A DNA stretch of 39,302 bases from Pseudoprimorskyibacter sp. (GTDB taxonomy: Bacteria; Pseudomonadota; Alphaproteobacteria; Rhodobacterales; Rhodobacteraceae): positions 1 to 39,302 of the forward strand of contig JAQXDR010000066.1 in NCBI GenBank assembly GCA_029251265.1, written 5' to 3'. The notes under the pieces were generated by a model, which searched no databases, was not told where the DNA came from, and was given only the letters and a program-made list of their open reading frames with translations. The stretch's first letter is position 1. Each line of letters opens with the position of its first letter. A program made the position numbers and the translations under genes. Of the stretch, positions 35,311 to 39,302 are shown piece after piece.

Positions 35311-35498
35311 ACGCTGGCAGGTCTCCCGACTTGCGGATATCAGAGCCTCGATGGCTCTGGCGCTCCGCCATCCTTCCCAGTGTATCGACACCAGTGGTTT
35401 TGGCGGACCTTACCGGTCACGGTCGCGGGGGCGGCTGCCTCTGACCTAACGAAAGGTGCGCGGCATTCCCTTTTCACCTGTCAAACAGGCACCAGCGT
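35311..35498 (-). promoter_or_regulatory. cobalamin (adenosylcobalamin) riboswitch aptamer
   Basis: Read on the minus strand, the sequence has the family's conserved blocks in order: ACGCTGG (P1, 35498-35492), GGTGAAAAGGGAA (35478-35466), a GCCCCCGCGACCGT block, the B12 box as CCACTGG near 35396, GGGAAGG, and AAGTCGGGAGACCTGCC ending with CCAGCGT (35317-35311), which closes P1. Position one of the B12 box is A instead of G. It sits upstream of DUF1636-cobW-cobN and the rest of the minus-strand cob genes and should repress them when the coenzyme is abundant. Nothing comparable precedes cobO on the plus strand. Confidence 0.93.
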
Positions 35499-35648
35499 AT
35501 GTCCGTAGTGAGGGGCGCGCGCAGCGCTGTCAAGCATGGATGACCTCTGGCGCCGATACCACTGGCCCGTTGCGCTGATCCAGAGTTGACGGCCAAGTTC
35601 GTGCATGCGACCACATAGACCCTCGGAATTCGAATTGGAGCCATCGTC
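35499..35648. promoter_or_regulatory. divergent promoter region riboswitch arm / cobO
   Basis: This 150-base region must start both cob transcripts. On the minus strand a perfect TTGACA lies at 35533-35528, about 30 bases before the aptamer; the -10 that should follow at 17-18 bases (near 35510) is poor. For cobO a TTGACG occurs near 35590, again without a good -10. A cobalamin-box-like ACCACTGG on the plus strand at 35558-35565 has no surrounding riboswitch and is not counted. Confidence 0.4.
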
Positions 35649-36257
35649 ATGGATGACGCAACTGCCCGCCACAACGAGAAGATGAAGAAAATCAAGGCTG
35701 CACGCGACAAAATGATGGAGACCAAGACCGAAGAAAAAGGTCTGATCATCGTCCACACAGGGTCGGGTAAAGGCAAGTCATCATCAGGCTTTGGTATGGT
35801 CATGCGCTGTATCGCGCATGGGATGCCTTGTGCAGTTGTACAATTCATCAAAGGCACCTGGGTGACGGGCGAGGCAGAGCTTTTGCGCGGAAAATTCACA
35901 AACGAATGCCGCTTTTTCATTTCTGGCGAAGGCTTCACCTGGGAAACGCAAGATCGGGAACGCGACGTCGCCGCGGCTCAAAATGGCTGGAAAATCGCTC
36001 AGGAACAGATACTTGATCCTAGCATCCAATTTGTGCTGCTGGACGAAATAAACATCGCGCTGCGCTACGACTATCTGGACATTGACGAAGTGGTGGATTT
36101 CCTGATGACGCATAAACCGATGATGACGCATGTCTGCCTGACGGGTCGTAACGCCAAGCCAGAATTGATTGAGGCGGCGGACCTTGTCACCGAAATGACG
36201 CTGCTAAAGCATCCGTTTCGGGATGGAATCAAGGCCCAAAAGGGGATCGAGTTTTAA
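35649..36257 (+). CDS. cobO: cob(I)yrinic acid a,c-diamide adenosyltransferase (CobA/CobO/BtuR type)
   Basis: CobO attaches the 5'-deoxyadenosyl group of ATP to the cobalt of cob(I)yrinic acid a,c-diamide and can also salvage incomplete corrinoids. The 202 residues include the reversed-orientation P-loop VHTGSGKGKSSSG (about 35-47), VVQFIKGTW, LLDEINIALRYDYL and a C-terminal HPFRDGIKAQKGIEF that is highly conserved in the family. The ATG has GGAG eight bases upstream. It is divergent from the riboswitch-led arm and leads toward the Lin0512 genes and cobQ, with a 222-base gap. Confidence 0.95.
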   Translation: MDDATARHNEKMKKIKAARDKMMETKTEEKGLIIVHTGSGKGKSSSGFGMVMRCIAHGMPCAVVQFIKGTWVTGEAELLRGKFTNECRFFISGEGFTWETQDRERDVAAAQNGWKIAQEQILDPSIQFVLLDEINIALRYDYLDIDEVVDFLMTHKPMMTHVCLTGRNAKPELIEAADLVTEMTLLKHPFRDGIKAQKGIEF

Positions 36258-36370
36258 AAAAGACCAGATCGGTAAAAGTAGACGGGTCAGACGATTGGGT
36301 ATCCACAGCCAAGCTAATTCCAAAGATAGGCCGGGGAAGGTTACTCTGTCGTAATGACTGTTGCGACGGT

Positions 36371-36471
36371 TTTGGGTCAGGCCTATTCGGAGACGGGTAG
36401 GTTTTGTGATAAGGTTGCTGATGACCCTCTTGGCAGTCATCCTGACCAAACGGGCGAATCTGCCAAGGGAG
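36371..36471 (+). promoter_or_regulatory. structured 5' leader with possible ribosome-site pseudoknot
   Basis: Three stems can be drawn. A closing stem pairs TTTGGGTCAGG (36371-36381) with CTGACCAAA (36442-36450), with one bulge. A hairpin, CCTATTC / GGGTAGG (36382-36388 and 36395-36401), includes two G-T pairs. A second hairpin, GATGAC / GTCATC (36420-36425 and 36436-36441), has a 10-base loop. That loop contains CTTGGCA (36429-36435), perfectly complementary to TGCCAAG (36461-36467), which runs into the AAGGGAG ribosome binding site of the next gene. The arrangement suggests translational control. It lacks the conserved blocks of cobalamin riboswitches, and I do not recognise it as another known class. 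Confidence 0.4.
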
Positions 36472-36479
36472 AAGCCGCA

Positions 36480-36824
36480 ATGAAACGATTGCTTACTGAA
36501 TTCGGGATGGGAACATCCCTGCGCCGCCAGGACTATACCGAGGCCGCAAAACGCGGCGTTCGTGATGCCCTGTGGCACAATTCTATCAATCTGGCAGAAC
36601 TTTTTGGCAAAACAAAACATGATATGCAGATCACGGTCGACGTTGGTGTCCAGAACCCAGAGGCCATAGACACCCAAGCAATCGCCAATGAACTGCCATA
36701 CGGTCAGATCACCGTTCAGGTACAAAAAGGCGGGTTGGACAGACAACGACCAGATGGTGACGGGGCCACTGTCATGGCCACGGTCGCCATCTCGGTCGCA
36801 TTGACTGTCGAGGGTGCGGCATGA
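36480..36824 (+). CDS. Lin0512 family protein, first tandem copy
   Basis: This is a 114-residue protein of the uncharacterised Lin0512 family. Conserved features shared with its neighbour are EFGMG near the N-terminus, QDYTEAAKRGVRDA, DVGVQNPEAID, ELPYG and KGGLD. By hand, 47 of 102 ungapped positions are identical to the second copy. Relative to that copy, it has RRQDYT in place of HGQDYT. The ATG at 36480 has AAGGGAG eight bases upstream; a longer open frame into the leader is not family-like. It overlaps the next gene by ATGA. The position between cobO and cobQ points to a role tied to cobalamin, but no reaction is known to me. Confidence 0.8.
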   Translation: MKRLLTEFGMGTSLRRQDYTEAAKRGVRDALWHNSINLAELFGKTKHDMQITVDVGVQNPEAIDTQAIANELPYGQITVQVQKGGLDRQRPDGDGATVMATVAISVALTVEGAA

Positions 36825-37165
36825 CGGATCATCGGTTCATCATCGAAATGGGCATGGGCAACGATCTGCATGGCCAAGATTATACCAAAGCTGCTGCGCG
36901 CGGCATTCAGGACGCTATGCGCCATTCCACACTTCCTTTGTTTGACGCGCTTGGCATAGATCCAGGCGATATGCGGGTTGAGGTCACAATCGGTGTTCAA
37001 AAACCAGATCAGGTGGATTGTGCGGCTTTGGCGGAAACGCTGCCGCGGGGGCGTGCACGCGTGCAAGCCGTGCTTGGCGGTCTGGATATTACGAATCCCG
37101 ACACCGACGAGATCACAGTCGTGGCCCAGGTCGCGATCGAAGCTTATCTGCCAAAGCAAAGCTGA
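36821..37165 (+). CDS. Lin0512 family protein, second tandem copy
   Basis: This is a 114-residue paralogue of the preceding gene, with matching motifs: EMGMGNDLHGQDYTKAA, ARGIQDAMRH, TIGVQKPDQVD, TLPRG and LGGLD. It keeps the HGQDYT form, which may be the more canonical one. No signal peptide, membrane segment or cysteine cluster is present, so a soluble cytoplasmic protein is expected. Equal length, shared register and the ATGA overlap suggest that the two are made in equal amounts and may form a heteromer; this is inference. It ends six bases before cobQ. Confidence 0.8.
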   Translation: MTDHRFIIEMGMGNDLHGQDYTKAAARGIQDAMRHSTLPLFDALGIDPGDMRVEVTIGVQKPDQVDCAALAETLPRGRARVQAVLGGLDITNPDTDEITVVAQVAIEAYLPKQS

Positions 37166-37171
37166 ATTTTC

Positions 37172-38644
37172 ATGTCAAAGGCCTTAATGATCCAAGGGAC
37201 GGGCTCGAATGTGGGCAAGTCGGTGTTGGTGGCGGGTCTGTGCCGGGCTGCGCGGTTGCGCGGTCTGCGTGTTGCTCCGTTCAAACCGCAGAACATGTCC
37301 AACAACGCCGCCGTCACAGCAGACGGAGGCGAGATTGGCCGGGCACAAGCCCTGCAAGCCCGCGCCTGCGGTCTGGATCCCGTCACAGATATGAACCCTG
37401 TGCTGCTAAAGCCGGAAACCGACGTAGGCAGTCAGGTCGTGGTACAAGGCGAACGGCTCACCACGGTCAAGGCCCGCGAATACGCCGCCCTCAAACCGCG
37501 CCTGATGCCCTCTGTTCTTGAGAGCTTTGACCGGCTTGTTGCGACGCAGGATCTGGTGCTGGTCGAAGGCGCCGGAAGTCCCGCGGAGGTCAACCTAAGA
37601 CCCGGCGATATCGCCAACATGGGATTTGCCCGCGCGGCAAACATACCGGTCCTGTTGGTGGGCGATATAGATCGAGGCGGCGTCATCGCACAACTTGTTG
37701 GCACGCAGGCAGTGATTGATCCCGACGATGCACGATTGATCACGGGCTTCATAGTGAACAAATTTCGCGGCGATCCAAGATTGTTTGACGATGGCTATGC
37801 GGTCATCGGTCAGCACACAGGATGGAGAGGCTATGGCGTCGCGCCCTGGTTTGCCGATGCATGGCGCCTGCCCGCCGAGGACGCACTGGACATCGCAACA
37901 CCCTACCAAAGCGCCGGCTTTCATGTGGTCTGCCCCCAATTGTCCAGGATCGCAAATTTTGACGACCTCGACCCATTGGCACAAGAACCAAACGTGCGCG
38001 TCACAATGTTACGCCCGGGACAAGCCGTGCCAGGCGATACAGACCTGATTATCCTGCCCGGCAGCAAATCGACGCGGGGCGACATGGCCTTTTTGCGCGA
38101 GCAGGGCTGGGATCAAGACATTCTTGCCCATCACAGACGCGGGGGACATATCCTTGGGATCTGTGGTGGATACCAGATGCTAGGGCACATTATACGAGAC
38201 CCTGATGGGATCGAAGGACCTGCGGGTGAAACACCGGGCCTTGGCCTGCTCGACGTGGAAACTGTAATGGGCGGTGACAAACGACTGACCCGCGTATGCG
38301 CACATCATGTCGCAAGCGGGCAAAACATCCGTGGGTATGAAATTCATATGGGCCGCACATCCGGACCAGACTGCAACCGCCCGTTTAGTTTGATAAACGG
38401 GCAAGCCGAAGGGGCCACATCGCCAGATGGCCGCGTGACGGGCAGTTATCTGCACGGCATGTTCAGCGAGGATGCATTTCGCGCATCTGTACTGTCAGGG
38501 ATGGGCGTCGCAGCATCGGGAACACTCTACGACGCAGAGGTCGAGAAAACTTTGGATGCGTTGGCCGCACATCTTGAAACATATCTGGATGTCGAGGCGA
38601 TCCTCGCCTCGGCCAGCGCCCCTTTTTCCAGTCATACAAATTAA
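37172..38644 (+). CDS. cobQ: cobyric acid synthase
   Basis: CobQ amidates the b, d, e and g side chains of adenosylcobyrinic acid a,c-diamide using glutamine and ATP. The 490 residues have an N-terminal dethiobiotin-synthetase-like domain, with [10 protein letters not shown] and [15 protein letters not shown]-terminal class I glutamine amidotransferase domain has the nucleophile Cys331 in [10 protein letters not shown] and the His428 of [20 protein letters not shown] in the middle is diagnostic. It starts six bases after the second Lin0512 gene, so the three are probably one transcript. It is convergent with the LysR gene, with only 16 bases between stops. Confidence 0.96.
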   Translation: MSKALMIQGTGSNVGKSVLVAGLCRAARLRGLRVAPFKPQNMSNNAAVTADGGEIGRAQALQARACGLDPVTDMNPVLLKPETDVGSQVVVQGERLTTVKAREYAALKPRLMPSVLESFDRLVATQDLVLVEGAGSPAEVNLRPGDIANMGFARAANIPVLLVGDIDRGGVIAQLVGTQAVIDPDDARLITGFIVNKFRGDPRLFDDGYAVIGQHTGWRGYGVAPWFADAWRLPAEDALDIATPYQSAGFHVVCPQLSRIANFDDLDPLAQEPNVRVTMLRPGQAVPGDTDLIILPGSKSTRGDMAFLREQGWDQDILAHHRRGGHILGICGGYQMLGHIIRDPDGIEGPAGETPGLGLLDVETVMGGDKRLTRVCAHHVASGQNIRGYEIHMGRTSGPDCNRPFSLINGQAEGATSPDGRVTGSYLHGMFSEDAFRASVLSGMGVAASGTLYDAEVEKTLDALAAHLETYLDVEAILASASAPFSSHTN

Positions 38645-38660
38645 CGCAGTGCCGAGCAAA

Positions 38661-39302
38661 CTAACGCGATGCCGGGACGTCATTCCCAAGCAGCGATTTT
38701 GTAACGTTATCAAACCAAGGCCATGCCTGCCGCGCCTCTTGATGGACCTGCATGACCACCGGACGGGTAAACTTGGGGGCCCCAGCAACGGCATGCAGGC
38801 GCCCGTCGACAAGGTAGGGCTGCGCAATCCGCATTGGCAGATATGCGCTGCCCCCGTGATCCAGCAAAAGCTCTAACCCCAAGCGCGCAGACCCGGCATT
38901 GAGACGGGAGACGCCAGCATCTGCGTAAGCGACCGCATGATCACGGCTAAACGCCTCGCCTGCTTCGATCAGGATGTAATCTGGATCAAACCGCATGGGT
39001 CCCTGTGGGTTGGACGAGACCAGCGCCAGCACATCATCCGGCAGAACCTGTCTGTCCAGTTCGGGCAAGGCCACAGGGCGATACGTCAGACTTAGCTCTG
39101 ATCGGCCACTGGCCATCCAGTCTGAAACATCACTTGCGCTCCCAGTCCAGACCGACACCGCCAAATCCGCCCGTGCAGCCCGTACCAATCGATACAGCCT
39201 CTGCCCAAGACCCGGCCAAAGGTCTTCTTCACACGCAATATTGCAAACGGCACGAAATCCGTCGGGAAGCGCGGCTTCTTGCCGGGCCTGCTGCCACAAA
39301 TC
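38661..39302 (-). CDS. LysR-type transcriptional regulator, C-terminal part (runs off right edge)
   Basis: The 213 visible residues match the effector-binding domain of a LysR-type regulator: two alpha/beta subdomains, with LSLTYRPVALPELDRQVLPDD in the middle (about residues 70-90 of the visible part), the hinge region, ARLGLELLLDHGGSAYLPMRIAQ and a final VMQVHQEARQAWPWFD. The DNA-binding half and the start lie beyond the right edge, and the frame is open to the last base. The regulated genes are usually upstream of such genes and so are not visible. Nothing links it to the cob genes except position, and it is convergent with cobQ. Confidence 0.8.
   Translation of the reverse strand, partial: DLWQQARQEAALPDGFRAVCNIACEEDLWPGLGQRLYRLVRAARADLAVSVWTGSASDVSDWMASGRSELSLTYRPVALPELDRQVLPDDVLALVSSNPQGPMRFDPDYILIEAGEAFSRDHAVAYADAGVSRLNAGSARLGLELLLDHGGSAYLPMRIAQPYLVDGRLHAVAGAPKFTRPVVMQVHQEARQAWPWFDNVTKSLLGNDVPASR

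Noticed and set aside
35558-35565. Cobalamin-box-like ACCACTGG on the plus strand before cobO, suggesting a second riboswitch
   Set aside because: None of the other conserved blocks (GGTGAAAA, GGGAA, AGACCTGCC) occurs nearby on that strand.
36371-36471. Leader before the Lin0512 genes as an ordinary cobalamin riboswitch
   Set aside because: It has no B12 box and none of the conserved cobalamin core motifs, so it is reported as an unclassified structured leader instead.

Overview
The window looks like a chromosomal segment from an aerobic alphaproteobacterium, most likely Rhodobacterales (Roseobacter group). This rests on four things. The cobalamin genes are the oxygen-dependent (cobG/cobN) set in a typical alphaproteobacterial order. 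A DUF1636 gene sits with cobW. leuD and leuB are separated by a membrane-protein gene and a degenerate endonuclease/phosphatase-family gene. There are also many M20, M81, Rieske and RidA catabolic proteins. The genus cannot be fixed by reading alone. No rRNA, tRNA or CRISPR array was seen.

Layout. (1) 1-1025: the tail of a probable insertion-sequence transposase, then about 900 AT-richer bases with no convincing gene. (2) 1026-6102: tRNA hydroxylase trhO (minus), then a membrane hybrid histidine kinase and pncB (plus). (3) 6164-14574: an apparent catabolic locus. A minus-strand run encodes an M81 metallopeptidase, a Rieske oxygenase, a RidA protein, a DUF1028 protein, a second Rieske oxygenase and an M20 deacylase. 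A divergent crotonase and an MFS transporter adjoin it. (4) 14708-18361: leuD, a membrane protein, an EEP-family secreted protein and leuB. (5) 18540-21199: an EamA/DMT exporter (plus) and a MATE transporter (minus). (6) 21330-38644: cobalamin biosynthesis. (7) 38661 to the right end: the C-terminal part of a LysR-type regulator.

The cobalamin block has two divergent arms. The minus-strand arm starts with a clear cobalamin riboswitch (35311-35498). It runs DUF1636 - cobW - cobN - cobG - cobH - cobI - cobJ - cobL - cobE - cobM - cobB - cobA - cobF, with most junctions being ATGA overlaps. Together these convert uroporphyrinogen III to cobyrinic acid a,c-diamide, and cobN supplies the large cobaltochelatase subunit. 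cobK alone is on the plus strand inside this arm and overlaps its neighbours at both ends. The plus-strand arm is cobO, two tandem Lin0512-family genes and cobQ (corrinoid adenosylation and amidation). cobS, cobT, cobC, cobD, cobP, cobV and bluB are not in the window.

The parts most worth a second look are the paired Lin0512 paralogues between cobO and cobQ; the foldable leader before them, whose hairpin loop can pair with the ribosome binding site; and the two-Rieske/M81/RidA/DUF1028/M20 operon, whose substrate is not obvious. All calls are from reading the sequence and from memory of protein families; no search was run.
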